A stretch of 64,000 nt of DNA, from the NCBI RefSeq assembly GCF_003236175.1, contig NZ_QKTW01000028.1:82519-146518 (forward strand), in the 5' to 3' direction. The DNA is from Taibaiella soli (GTDB lineage Bacteria > Bacteroidota > Bacteroidia > Chitinophagales > Chitinophagaceae). Below the pieces are notes generated by a model. The model had not been told where the DNA came from and did not search any database. It worked only from the letters and a program-made list of their open reading frames with translations. Below, in pieces: positions 53,323 to 61,601 of this stretch (position 1 is the first letter of the stretch; each line of letters opens with the position of its first letter). The position numbers and the translations under genes were made by a program.

Positions 53323-53661
53323 GTGAAACAGAGATTTCAACCTAAGTTCAATATTAAGAAAGGCGACAACGTGGTTGTAATTGCTGGTGACGACAAAGAT
53401 CGCAGCAATCCACGTAAGGTGTTGGCCGTTTACCCTCAGAAAAGCCGTGTGCTGATCGAAGGTGTAAATATGGTGACTAAACACCTGAAGCCTAGCGCTC
53501 AGAATCCTCAAGGCGGTATCGTTAAAGAGGAAGCGCCAATCCATATCTCCAACATTATGTTGTGGGATGCTAAAGCTAAAGCTCCGGTACGCGTAAAACG
53601 CGAACGTAAAGAAGGTGGCTTTACCCGTATTTCTAAAAAATCAGGAGAGGAGGTTAAATAA
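53323..53661 (+). CDS. rplX: 50S ribosomal protein L24 (uL24)
   Basis: The start codon is GTG at 53323, giving 112 residues that begin [47 protein letters not shown], a KOW domain typical of L24. The stop codon overlaps the rplE start by one base (TAATG), which implies translational coupling. The GTG start may lower its initiation rate. Confidence 0.96.
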   Translation: MKQRFQPKFNIKKGDNVVVIAGDDKDRSNPRKVLAVYPQKSRVLIEGVNMVTKHLKPSAQNPQGGIVKEEAPIHISNIMLWDAKAKAPVRVKRERKEGGFTRISKKSGEEVK

Positions 53662-54236
53662 TGGCAACAACAACTTACATCCCTCGTCTGCAAACTAAGT
53701 ACAAGGACGAAGTGGTACCGGCTTTGATGAAGAAGTTCGGTTACAAAACTATCATGCAATGTCCGCGCCTGGTGAAGATCTGCCTGAACCAGGGTGTTAA
53801 AGGCTCTGTTGCTGATAAAAAACTCATCGACGATGCGGTAAACGAAATGACTATGATTTCTGGTCAGAAAGCCGTTCCTACATTGTCTAAGAAAGATATC
53901 TCCAACTTTAAGCTTCGTAAAGCAATGCCAATCGGCTGCCGCGTTACGCTGCGTAGCGTTACAATGTATGAATTCCTCGATCGTATGATCGCAATTACAT
54001 TGCCACGTGTACGTGACTTTAAAGGTATCAACGATAAGTCTTTCGATGGTCGTGGTAACTACACAATGGGCGTTACAGAACAAATTATCTTCCCTGAGAT
54101 CGATATCGATAAAGTAAATCGTATCAGTGGTATGGATATCACTTTCGTAACAACTGCACGTACTAACGAAGAAGCTTACGAACTGCTGAAAGAGCTGGGT
54201 ATGCCTTTCAAAAACATTAAGAAAGAAAACGCTTAA
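53661..54236 (+). CDS. rplE: 50S ribosomal protein L5 (uL5)
   Basis: The 191-residue protein contains [42 protein letters not shown] and [30 protein letters not shown], diagnostic of L5, which binds 5S rRNA. A GGAGAGGAGG stretch just upstream, inside rplX, is one of the few strong Shine-Dalgarno-like sequences in the cluster. Confidence 0.98.
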   Translation: MATTTYIPRLQTKYKDEVVPALMKKFGYKTIMQCPRLVKICLNQGVKGSVADKKLIDDAVNEMTMISGQKAVPTLSKKDISNFKLRKAMPIGCRVTLRSVTMYEFLDRMIAITLPRVRDFKGINDKSFDGRGNYTMGVTEQIIFPEIDIDKVNRISGMDITFVTTARTNEEAYELLKELGMPFKNIKKENA

Positions 54237-54283
54237 TATTTGCTGACTGAAGCGCAAGCCAAGTCAAAAATAAAAACCAAAAA

Positions 54284-54553
54284 ATGGCAAAAGAATCAGT
54301 AAAAGCCCGCCAACGCAAACGCGAACGCATGGTAGCCAAGTTCGCTGAAAAGCGCGCTGCTCTGAAAGCTGCAGGTGATTATGCTGCTTTGGATAAACTT
54401 CCAAAGAACTCTTCTCCTGTTCGTTTGAAGAACCGCTGTCAGCTGACAGGTCGTCCTAAAGGCTATATGCGTCACTTCGGCATCTGCCGTGTGATCTTCC
54501 GCGATATGGCGCTGGATGGCAAAATACCAGGTGTTCGTAAAGCAAGCTGGTAA
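54284..54553 (+). CDS. rpsN: 30S ribosomal protein S14 (uS14), zinc-free form
   Basis: The 89-residue protein is the form without the CxxC...CxxC zinc ribbon: it contains [32 protein letters not shown] and ends [11 protein letters not shown]. It is needed for late 30S head assembly. A 102-nt structured gap separates it from rpsH. Confidence 0.97.
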   Translation: MAKESVKARQRKRERMVAKFAEKRAALKAAGDYAALDKLPKNSSPVRLKNRCQLTGRPKGYMRHFGICRVIFRDMALDGKIPGVRKASW

Positions 54554-54568
54554 TTAAACGTTACAAGG

Positions 54569-54614
54569 TCAGGATGCAAAAAGCAGGGGATAATCTTGCT
54601 TTGACGTGTCCTGA
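54569..54614 (+). promoter_or_regulatory. leader structure before rpsH
   Basis: TCAGGA (54569-54574) pairs with TCCTGA (54609-54614), and inside it CAAAAAGCA pairs with TGCTTTG with bulged A residues. In E. coli S8 regulates the spc operon by binding mRNA; this could be a comparable site, but there is no direct evidence. Confidence 0.4.
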
Positions 54615-54655
54615 AACCCGTTACAAAATTTATTTACAAAACATTTATCTAAAAA

Positions 54656-55054
54656 ATGGTAACAGATCCAATTGCAGATTTCCTTACACGTATCCGTAAC
54701 GCGCAGATGGCACGTCACCGTATCGTGGAAATCCCAGCTTCAAATGTTAAAAAACGTATGACGGAGATCCTTTATGAAAAAGGTTACATCCTGAAATACA
54801 AATTTGAAGACGATAACAAACAAGGCCTTATCAAGATCGCGTTGAAATATGACGCTTCTTCGAAAGAACCAGCGATCCGCTCCCTCGAAAGAGTTAGCCG
54901 TCCGGGTCTTCGTCAGTATGCAAAGCCTAACGAAATCAGCCGTGTACAAAACGGTCTGGGTATCGCAATCGTATCTACTTCTAAAGGCGTAATGACTGAT
55001 AAAGAAGCACGCGTTCAGAATGTAGGTGGCGAAGTACTTTGCTACATCTATTAA
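54656..55054 (+). CDS. rpsH: 30S ribosomal protein S8 (uS8)
   Basis: The 132-residue protein begins [21 protein letters not shown] and ends with the conserved [20 protein letters not shown]...[10 protein letters not shown]8 binds helix 21 of 16S rRNA and in E. coli represses spc translation. Confidence 0.98.
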   Translation: MVTDPIADFLTRIRNAQMARHRIVEIPASNVKKRMTEILYEKGYILKYKFEDDNKQGLIKIALKYDASSKEPAIRSLERVSRPGLRQYAKPNEISRVQNGLGIAIVSTSKGVMTDKEARVQNVGGEVLCYIY

Positions 55055-55150
55055 TAGCTTAGAAATTATCCGGAGGCAAATACATTAAGCTGGCCTTACC
55101 AGGCTGATCGGTTTGCCTCTACTATTATAAAATAATAAAACCACAAGACA

Positions 55151-55705
55151 ATGTCTCGTATAGGTAAGAAACCAATTATCGTTCCAAACGGTGTTACATT
55201 GACTGTAACTCCTGCCAACGAAGTGATCCTGAAAGGTCCTAAAGGTGAACTGAAATCTACAATCGACCGCGATATCAAAGTTGAATTGGTAGATGGTCAG
55301 ATCAACATCATCCGTCCTACAGATCAGATCCGTCACCGCGCAATGCACGGTCTGTACCGCGCTTTGATCGCTAACATGGTAGTTGGTGTAACTGAAGGTT
55401 TCTCAAAAACTCTGGAATTAGTCGGTGTAGGTTATCGTGCTGCCGTAACTGGTCAGCAAATCGATATGGCACTTGGTTTCTCTCACAACATCATCTTCGA
55501 TCTGCCGAAAGAAATCAAAGCTTCTGCAACCGCTGAGAAAGGTAAAAACCCTACGATTACGCTGGAATCTATCGACAAGCAATTGCTGGGTCAGGTAGCA
55601 GCTAAAATCCGTGGCCTGCGTAAACCAGAACCATACAAAGGTAAAGGTGTTCGCTACAGCGGTGAAATCGTACGCCGCAAAGCTGGTAAAGCAGCCGGTA
55701 AATAA
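55151..55705 (+). CDS. rplF: 50S ribosomal protein L6 (uL6)
   Basis: The 184-residue protein starts MSRIGKKPIIVPNGVTLTV and ends with LRKPEPYKGKGVRYSGEIVRRKAGKAAGK, typical of L6, located near the factor-binding site. A repeat-like hairpin follows in the gap to rplR. Confidence 0.98.
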   Translation: MSRIGKKPIIVPNGVTLTVTPANEVILKGPKGELKSTIDRDIKVELVDGQINIIRPTDQIRHRAMHGLYRALIANMVVGVTEGFSKTLELVGVGYRAAVTGQQIDMALGFSHNIIFDLPKEIKASATAEKGKNPTITLESIDKQLLGQVAAKIRGLRKPEPYKGKGVRYSGEIVRRKAGKAAGK

Positions 55706-55713
55706 TCATATTG

Positions 55714-55747
55714 ATTGTCACCCTGAGCATCGCAAAAGGGTGACAAT
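55714..55747 (+). repeat. repeat-type hairpin between rplF and rplR
   Basis: ATTGTCACCCT (55714-55724) pairs perfectly with AGGGTGACAAT (55737-55747) around a 12-nt loop with GAGCATC. The arm TGTCACCCTGAGC is the end of the CTGAGCGGAG spacer repeat seen at 6249 and elsewhere. TTCTTTA follows. It seems to be an intergenic repeat that landed in the operon. Confidence 0.7.
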
Positions 55748-55828
55748 TCTTTATAATAATATATTTTCAAAACAAACTCCGGTAGCCATTATGCTAGTTG
55801 CGTAATGAGCCCGTAAAAACGAATAAAA

Positions 55829-56188
55829 ATGTCAACAGATCCGAAAGTAATCCGCCGCCAGAAATTGCGTTGGCGCATACGCACTAACGTGCAAGGTACT
55901 GCTCAGAAACCTCGTCTGTCTGTGTTCCGCAGCAACAAGGATATTTATGTTCAGCTGATCGACGACGCTTCCGGCGTTACTCTGGCAGCAGCAAGTTCCC
56001 GTCAAAAAGACATCGCCGCTCAGAAAGTTGCCAAATCAGAGAAATCTGTATTGGTAGGTAAAGCAATCGCTGCAGCTGCAAAAAATCTCGGCATTGAAAC
56101 TTGTGTATTTGATCGTGGTGGTTATCTGTATCACGGCCGTGTGAAATCAATTGCTGATGGTGCACGTGAAGGTGGATTAAATTTCTAA
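55829..56188 (+). CDS. rplR: 50S ribosomal protein L18 (uL18)
   Basis: The 119-residue protein contains [34 protein letters not shown] and [26 protein letters not shown], diagnostic of L18, a 5S rRNA binder with L5. Confidence 0.98.
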   Translation: MSTDPKVIRRQKLRWRIRTNVQGTAQKPRLSVFRSNKDIYVQLIDDASGVTLAAASSRQKDIAAQKVAKSEKSVLVGKAIAAAAKNLGIETCVFDRGGYLYHGRVKSIADGAREGGLNF

Positions 56189-56224
56189 TCAAACATTGTT
56201 TAACTTTTTTCTTTCTAATAAATA

Positions 56225-56743
56225 ATGGCGAAGACACAATTAAATCGCGTAAAATCCGGTGATCTGGAACTGCATGAAAAGGTAGTGGCTATCAACCGTG
56301 TGGTAAAAACCACAAAAGGTGGTCGTGCATTCAGCTTTTCTGCTCTGGTAGTTGTAGGTAACGGAAACGGTGTTGTAGGTCATGGACTGGGTAAAGCGAA
56401 AGAAGTTCAGGAAGCTATTACCAAAGGTATCGACGACGCTAAGAAAAACCTGATCAAGGTACCTGTAATGAACGGTACTATTCCTCACGATCAGCTGGCT
56501 AAAGAAGGTGCTGCAAAAGTTTTGATTAAACCAGCCGCTCATGGTACTGGTGTAATCGCTGGTGGTAGCATGCGCGCAGTTCTCGAAGCTGCAGGTGTTA
56601 CTGACGTTCTCTCTAAGTCTCAGGGTTCTGCTAACCCACACAACGTGGTTAAAGCAACTTTCAAAGCACTGAGCCTGCTGCGTGAACCAATCCAGGTTGC
56701 AAAACAACGCAACATCAATCTGAAAAAAGTGTTTAACGGCTAA
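56225..56743 (+). CDS. rpsE: 30S ribosomal protein S5 (uS5)
   Basis: The 172-residue protein has [37 protein letters not shown] and the C-terminal [29 protein letters not shown]. It is complete. It helps decoding accuracy and the mRNA-entry helicase. A gap of 163 nt to rpmD is the largest in the cluster. Confidence 0.98.
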   Translation: MAKTQLNRVKSGDLELHEKVVAINRVVKTTKGGRAFSFSALVVVGNGNGVVGHGLGKAKEVQEAITKGIDDAKKNLIKVPVMNGTIPHDQLAKEGAAKVLIKPAAHGTGVIAGGSMRAVLEAAGVTDVLSKSQGSANPHNVVKATFKALSLLREPIQVAKQRNINLKKVFNG

Positions 56744-56906
56744 TTAACCCCGTAAACGAAGGCTAGTGGCTAATTTTACACTGCCTCCCTTACGAGGATT
56801 GGAAGTTAAATATTCAGAAGCTACCCGGACAAGCTCTTGTCATTAGGTTTTCTTAATTGACGATGTCCGTAAATAATAAATTTAACTATTGAATTTATAT
56901 AGCGTC
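56744..56906 (+). other. unusually long structured gap between rpsE and rpmD
   Basis: CGGACA and TGTCCG arms (about 56828-56873) enclose GACAAGCTCTTGTC, itself a small hairpin. No ORF is present. It may be a leader region for the rpmD-rplO part. Confidence 0.45.
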
Positions 56907-57089
56907 ATGGCTAAAATTAAAATCACACAGACGAAAAGCGGAATCGATCGTCCGGAACGTCAGAAACGTACTTTACGTGCACTGGGTCTGCGTAAGTTGT
57001 TTGCTACTGTAGAAGTAGAAGCTACTCCACAGATTCTGGGTATGGTGCAAGCTGTGCATCATCTCGTAAAGGTAGAAGAGGTAAAATAG
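56907..57089 (+). CDS. rpmD: 50S ribosomal protein L30 (uL30)
   Basis: I choose the ATG at 56907, giving 60 residues that begin [23 protein letters not shown]; the frame's earlier TTG would add six non-conserved residues. The rest ([37 protein letters not shown]) is typical of L30. Confidence 0.96.
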   Translation: MAKIKITQTKSGIDRPERQKRTLRALGLRKLFATVEVEATPQILGMVQAVHHLVKVEEVK

Positions 57090-57151
57090 TTTTTTAATCT
57101 GATTTGCGAGCGGTTACAAATTCCGCGCAAGTTTAAAAATTGTACAATTAT

Positions 57152-57595
57152 ATGCAACTGCATAATCTGAAACCTGCTGAAGGTTCTACTCAGTCAAGAA
57201 AGCGTGTTGGTCGTGGTGAAGGTAGCGGTGGTTCTACTGCCGGTAAAGGTAACAAAGGTCAACAAGCTCGTACCGGTTATCAATCTAAGAAAGGTCACGA
57301 AGGTGGTCAGATGCCAATTCAGCGTCGTATGCCTAAACGTGGTTTCAAAAGCATTAACCGCGTAGACTACAAAGTTTTCAACCTGGGTCAGCTTGATTTC
57401 CTGATTGAAAAATATAACATCGAAGAGTTTTCTCTGGATAACCTGTACATCAACGGTTTGATTAATCGTACAGATGTGGTTAAAATCCTCGGAAGCGGTG
57501 AAGTGAAGGCCAAAATAGCGTTCAAAGTCAATGCAGTAAGCGAAAAAGCTAAACAAGCTATCGAAGCTGCAGGTGGTACTGTAGAACTGGTTTAA
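57152..57595 (+). CDS. rplO: 50S ribosomal protein L15 (uL15)
   Basis: The ATG at 57152 gives 147 residues that start MQLHNLKPAEGSTQSRKRVGRGEGSGG; a TTG four codons before is not needed. GKGNKGQQARTGYQSKKGHEGGQMPIQRRMPKRGFKSI is the L15 rRNA-binding part. A terminator-like hairpin follows before secY. Confidence 0.97.
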   Translation: MQLHNLKPAEGSTQSRKRVGRGEGSGGSTAGKGNKGQQARTGYQSKKGHEGGQMPIQRRMPKRGFKSINRVDYKVFNLGQLDFLIEKYNIEEFSLDNLYINGLINRTDVVKILGSGEVKAKIAFKVNAVSEKAKQAIEAAGGTVELV

Positions 57596-57614
57596 AATTT
57601 TTTTAAAATAATGG

Positions 57615-57643
57615 AAAGACGCATTTGGAAAAGTGCGTCTTTT
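57615..57643 (+). terminator. hairpin with T-run between rplO and secY
   Basis: AAAGACGCA (57615-57623) pairs with TGCGTCTTT (57634-57642), then GTCCTTT follows. As it stands between rplO and secY it might reduce secY transcription (attenuation) rather than end it. Confidence 0.6.
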
Positions 57644-57685
57644 GTCCTTTATTCGCATTTCATTTTTAGATTAACAACAGTCCCT

Positions 57686-59044
57686 GTGAAGAAATTAATC
57701 GAGACGCTTAAAAACATCTGGAGCATTGAAGAACTCCGCAAGCGTATTCTGTTCACTTTAATGCTGATCCTAGTTTACCGCGTAGGTTGTTACATTACCC
57801 TGCCAGGTATAAACCCGAATCTGCTTTCAGAAAAAGAAGGTCCCGGCGGTCTGCTCGGTATCCTGAATATGTTTGCCGGCGGTGCATTCAGCCGTGCTTC
57901 CATTTTTGCATTAGGTGTAATGCCTTACATCTCTGCTTCCATCTTCATGCAGCTTGCCGGTATCGTTGTACCGCAGGTAGCTAAAATGCAACGTGAAGAA
58001 AGCGGACGACGCAAAATCAACCAATACACACGTTATATCACTGTTCTGGTTACTGCCTTCCAGGCAAGTGCCTATGTGGCTTATCTCCGCACTCCGCAAT
58101 ATGCTGCTGCTTTAGATCCTCAATACAGTGCATTCCTTTTCTGGCTCACTACTGTAGTAGTATTGACAGCAGGTACGCTCTTCGTAATGTGGATGGGTGA
58201 AAAAATCACCGATAAAGGCATCGGTAACGGTACTTCTCTGATCATCATGGTCGGTATCCTGGCCCGTTTACCACACAGCATTATGCAGGAATTCGGCGCG
58301 AAGAACATCGGTGGCGGTGGTGGTTTGCTCATCTTCCTGATTGAGCTCGCTATCTTCATCACGGTGATCGTTGGTCTCATCCTCCTGACTCAGGGTACAC
58401 GTAAAATTCCTTTGAACTACGCCCGTCGTATTACAGTAGGTAGCACCAGTGCTGCTAAAGAAGTAAGCGGCAGCCGTGATTTCATTCCTTTGAAAGTGAA
58501 TTCTGCGGGTGTAATGCCGATCATCTTCGCTCAGGCGATCATGTTCATTCCGGCTACAATCGCAGGTTTTGCAAACACAGACAGCGGTAGCAGCAACTTC
58601 GTTCGCGCACTTTCTGATCATACTTCTCTGTGGTACAATATCATCTACGCTGTACTGGTAATTGCATTTACTTACTTCTACACGGCGTTGATTTTCAATC
58701 CGACAGAAATGGCTGATAACCTGAAACGCAACAACAGCTTCATCCCTGGTGTAAAACCTGGTGAGCCAACAGCTAACTTCATCGCTACGATTATGGATCG
58801 TATCACATTGCCTGGTGCATTTTTCCTGGCAATCGCAGGTATCCTTCCTGGTATCGCAGCTTTGTTGGGCGTTACAAGTGGTTTTGCTTCGTTTTACGGC
58901 GGTACCTCTATGCTGATCGGTGTAGGTGTAATCCTGGATACGCTGCAACAAATCGAAAGCCATTTGCTGATGCGTCAGTATGATGGTCTGATGAAAACAG
59001 GACGTATCTCTGGCCGTCAGCCAGCAGCAAACGCTTCTGTATAG
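57686..59044 (+). CDS. secY: preprotein translocase subunit SecY
   Basis: I choose the GTG at 57686, giving 452 residues beginning MKKLIETLKNIWSIEELRKRIL, which matches the family; the ORF's earlier ATG at 57611 lies in the hairpin sequence and would add 25 odd residues. Ten membrane helices, the plug region (GGLLGILNMFAGGAFSRASIFALG) and the cytoplasmic loop VGSTSAAKEVSGSRDFIPLKVNSAGVMPIIFA are present. SecY is the channel of the Sec translocon. Confidence 0.97.
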   Translation: MKKLIETLKNIWSIEELRKRILFTLMLILVYRVGCYITLPGINPNLLSEKEGPGGLLGILNMFAGGAFSRASIFALGVMPYISASIFMQLAGIVVPQVAKMQREESGRRKINQYTRYITVLVTAFQASAYVAYLRTPQYAAALDPQYSAFLFWLTTVVVLTAGTLFVMWMGEKITDKGIGNGTSLIIMVGILARLPHSIMQEFGAKNIGGGGGLLIFLIELAIFITVIVGLILLTQGTRKIPLNYARRITVGSTSAAKEVSGSRDFIPLKVNSAGVMPIIFAQAIMFIPATIAGFANTDSGSSNFVRALSDHTSLWYNIIYAVLVIAFTYFYTALIFNPTEMADNLKRNNSFIPGVKPGEPTANFIATIMDRITLPGAFFLAIAGILPGIAALLGVTSGFASFYGGTSMLIGVGVILDTLQQIESHLLMRQYDGLMKTGRISGRQPAANASV

Positions 59045-59068
59045 TCTGATTTTAACTTTTTAAATATT

Positions 59069-59118
59069 AGTAGTAAGTATTCAGCTATTGTCTTTAGCTG
59101 TTACTTACTACTTTTTTT
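59069..59118 (+). terminator. terminator between secY and map
   Basis: AGTAGTAAGTA (59069-59079) pairs with TACTTACTACT (59102-59112), with AGCT/AGCT nested, and is followed by a run of T. Confidence 0.8.
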
Positions 59119-59123
59119 ATACC

Positions 59124-59131
59124 TAAATTTG
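59124..59131 (+). promoter_or_regulatory. possible promoter of map (-7 box)
   Basis: TAAATTTG fits TAnnTTTG and follows directly on the secY terminator, 18 nt before the map start. A matching -33 TTG at the normal distance is not seen, so support is partial. Confidence 0.45.
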
Positions 59132-59148
59132 CATTTCATTTTTGATTT

Positions 59149-59976
59149 ATGATACATATCAGATCGCACGAAGAAATTGAGCTTATCAGAAAAAGTGCTT
59201 TAATGGTGAGTGCTACTTTGACCGAAGTGGCAAAAATCCTGAAACCAGGTATGAAAACCATTGAGATCGATAGAATGGCGGAACAGTTTATTCGTGATAA
59301 TGGTGGCGAACCTTCTTTTAAGGGCTACCATGGTTTTAAATATTCTTTGTGTATTTCTCCGAATGAAGTAGTGGTACACGGTTTTCCCGGCGATTACGAA
59401 TTGAAAGACGGTGATATTCTCTCTGTTGATTGTGGCGTTTATATGAATGGCTACCACGGTGACAGCGCTTATACATTTGCTATTGGCGATGTGAAGCCGG
59501 AAGTCCTCCAACTTTTGAAAATAACCAAAGAATCTTTGTACAGAGGGGTAGAGCAAGCGGCAAACAATAACCGCGTTGGCGACATCTCTTATGCAGTAGA
59601 GAATTTTACCAATAAAATACACGGTTACGGAGTTGTTCGTGAGCTGGTAGGTCATGGTGTAGGTAAACGTCTGCACGAAGATCCGCAGGTGCCGAACTAT
59701 GGTCGCCGTGGTGAGGGTAAGCGCCTGAAGGAAGGTATTGTCATTGCAATTGAGCCAATGATTAATCTTGGTGTGAAAGAAGTTTATACAATGGAAGATG
59801 GCTGGACAATCGTAACTGCCGATCATAAGCCTTCTGCGCATTTTGAGCATACTACAGCTGTAAGAAAAGGAAAAGGTGAGGCTTTGTCTTCTTTTGCTCC
59901 GATCGAGGCTGCAGAGCAGGCTAATAAAGAATTGAACAGTTCTTATTACGCGGCTGAAGCGACTGCTAACGCATAA
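59149..59976 (+). CDS. map: type I methionine aminopeptidase
   Basis: The 275-residue enzyme removes the N-terminal Met from new proteins. Metal ligands are visible in LSVDCGVYMNGYHGDSAYTF (two Asp), LVGHGVGKRLHEDPQVPNYG (His), AIEPMI (Glu) and FEHTTAV (Glu). A tail of about 25 residues after the catalytic core (APIEAAEQANKELNSSYYAAEATANA) is Ala-rich and not seen in most family members. It is the last gene of the cluster; infA, rpmJ and rpsM do not follow. Confidence 0.97.
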   Translation: MIHIRSHEEIELIRKSALMVSATLTEVAKILKPGMKTIEIDRMAEQFIRDNGGEPSFKGYHGFKYSLCISPNEVVVHGFPGDYELKDGDILSVDCGVYMNGYHGDSAYTFAIGDVKPEVLQLLKITKESLYRGVEQAANNNRVGDISYAVENFTNKIHGYGVVRELVGHGVGKRLHEDPQVPNYGRRGEGKRLKEGIVIAIEPMINLGVKEVYTMEDGWTIVTADHKPSAHFEHTTAVRKGKGEALSSFAPIEAAEQANKELNSSYYAAEATANA

Positions 59977-60034
59977 CTCTTTGTCGATTTTCTGGCGTCT
60001 GATTGGTGATATAAATAGACTATGAGTATATAGT

Positions 60035-60069
60035 AAGAACGGCCCCCACAATTTGTGGGGGCCGTTCTT
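60035..60069. terminator. very strong bidirectional terminator after map
   Basis: AAGAACGGCCCCCACA (60035-60050) pairs fully with TGTGGGGGCCGTTCTT (60054-60069), followed by TTATTTATT. It ends the ribosomal cluster and also the convergent lgt gene. Confidence 0.95.
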
Positions 60070-60114
60070 TATTTATTAATAGACAATTCTGAAAGGATTA
60101 CTTTGTGAACCTGA

Positions 60115-61443
60115 CTAGCTGCCCACCGTTTCTGCGGCGTGATTATTAGTCACAGGTTGCCCTTTCACATTTTTGCCTTTGTAGAAAACAATAATTGCGA
60201 GGCCAGCTAATACCAGACAAGTAGAAATAATTTCCGCCTGTGTAGGGTGCAGGAAACCCCAGTCATATTTATAGTTAACACGGATTTTTTCTACGAAAAA
60301 TCTTTCCAGTCCGTTTAGGATCAGATAAATGCCAAACAGGTGGAATGGTTTATTGATTTTTTTACGAAGTCCCCAGAGTATAAAAAACAGAATCAGACAA
60401 GTCACCGCTTCATAAAGCGGCGTAGGGAAGACGCCTACAGGGAGCACAGAGCAATAATTATTGCCCGTACAGCCAGGCATCTGAATGCCGATATTATTTA
60501 CGTTGTGCTGATAGTTCATGGCAAACATCCAGTCGGGCAGCCAGCTTGGTGCCGTGACATGGGCATGCATTACTTTATCCATACTGCCGAACTCCCGGTT
60601 TACATATTCGGGTGCATTAGTCAATGCCATTTGAAAACTCTGTGGGGTCGCCGCAACCAGTTTTCCCGTTGCATCCGTAACATAGGCGCTGTTGGCAATG
60701 CCCCAGTCACCGTCACCGGCAAAATGGCAGCCAAACCGACCAAAACCATACGCAAACATTAGTCCCGGAGCCACTGCATCACAAAGATGTACGAAACGGA
60801 CATGATGTTTTTTTGCAAACCAATACATAGCTGCTGCCGCAACGATCAAACCTCCGTAAAATGTAAGTCCGCTAGAGGATATTAAATTGCCGATCGGATC
60901 TTTGATAAACTGATCCCAGGTTTCGAATGCATTGAAAATTTTTGCACCGGCCAAACCGCCAGCAGCCGCAATGATGAGAAATTCACCTACACGTTGATGC
61001 GGGTATACTGCCACCCTTTTTATTTCGGGCTGAGGTAATTGTTCTTTCTTCTTTTCCACATATTTCAAATAGGCGATGGCAGCTGCGCCAATGATACCGA
61101 TCAAAATATTTCCTTTGGCAGAAAAAAGATAACCCATCGGGTCTGGTGCTATATCTGCCCAATGGCCGAATAATCCACCGACTTTAAAACCTAATACAAA
61201 TCCCCAAATCGCAGACCAGATCAGTTCATTTCTTGTTACCGGTTTTCCAACCTCAATGGTGGACAATTCCGGGAAAAGATAGCCTTGCGCCTCTTTTCTT
61301 TTCAACTCTAATGTGAGTGTATAAGCTGCGCCTAAAAAAGAAAGCGCTACAAGGAAACCAAATGTTTTAAGAATGCTGAGCCATGGCCACGGGTTTTCAA
61401 TTCCGAACAAATACCGCGCTAATTCGTGAAAGTCAGGATACAT
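60115..61443 (-). CDS. lgt: prolipoprotein diacylglyceryl transferase family protein
   Basis: I take the ATG at 61443 (442 residues, MYPDFHELARYLFGIENPW); the frame is open 36 codons further, but that part lies in heptamer repeats. It is a multi-helix inner-membrane protein with the Lgt core GRFGCHFAGDGDWG (the E. coli counterpart has GRxGNF) and the C-terminal LNGLERFFVEKIRVNYKY...HPTQAEIIST. Lgt moves diacylglycerol onto the lipobox cysteine of lipoproteins, such as PorW. It is longer than E. coli Lgt (about 290 residues), with an extra N-terminal part and loops. Confidence 0.85.
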   Translation of the reverse strand: MYPDFHELARYLFGIENPWPWLSILKTFGFLVALSFLGAAYTLTLELKRKEAQGYLFPELSTIEVGKPVTRNELIWSAIWGFVLGFKVGGLFGHWADIAPDPMGYLFSAKGNILIGIIGAAAIAYLKYVEKKKEQLPQPEIKRVAVYPHQRVGEFLIIAAAGGLAGAKIFNAFETWDQFIKDPIGNLISSSGLTFYGGLIVAAAAMYWFAKKHHVRFVHLCDAVAPGLMFAYGFGRFGCHFAGDGDWGIANSAYVTDATGKLVAATPQSFQMALTNAPEYVNREFGSMDKVMHAHVTAPSWLPDWMFAMNYQHNVNNIGIQMPGCTGNNYCSVLPVGVFPTPLYEAVTCLILFFILWGLRKKINKPFHLFGIYLILNGLERFFVEKIRVNYKYDWGFLHPTQAEIISTCLVLAGLAIIVFYKGKNVKGQPVTNNHAAETVGS

Positions 61444-61464
61444 GGGTGTAAAAATAGGTTTTGT

Positions 61465-61600
61465 TGGGCAATGGTGAATGGTCAATTGTGAATTTTGTGA
61501 AACGTCAAATGCCAAACGATGAGATGTGATGCTTAATTTGTTATTGGCCATTCACCATTGATAGACCACACTGACATTTGACGTTTCTCGTTTTGACCAC
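61465..61600. repeat. 7-bp-phased tracts between lgt and the phosphorylase gene
   Basis: Words such as CAATGGT, GAATGGT, CAATTGT, GAAT and AACGTCA, AATGCCA, AACG fill most of this spacer, with inverted matches at its other end (CCATTCACCATT, TGACATTTGACG). Confidence 0.65.
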
Positions 61601-61601
61601 C

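Noticed and set aside
57611..57685. N-terminal extension of SecY from the ATG at 57611
   Set aside because: It overlaps a terminator-like hairpin, and family members begin at the MKKLIETLKNIW position.
61444..61551. 36-codon extension of lgt
   Set aside because: It is translated heptamer repeat sequence.
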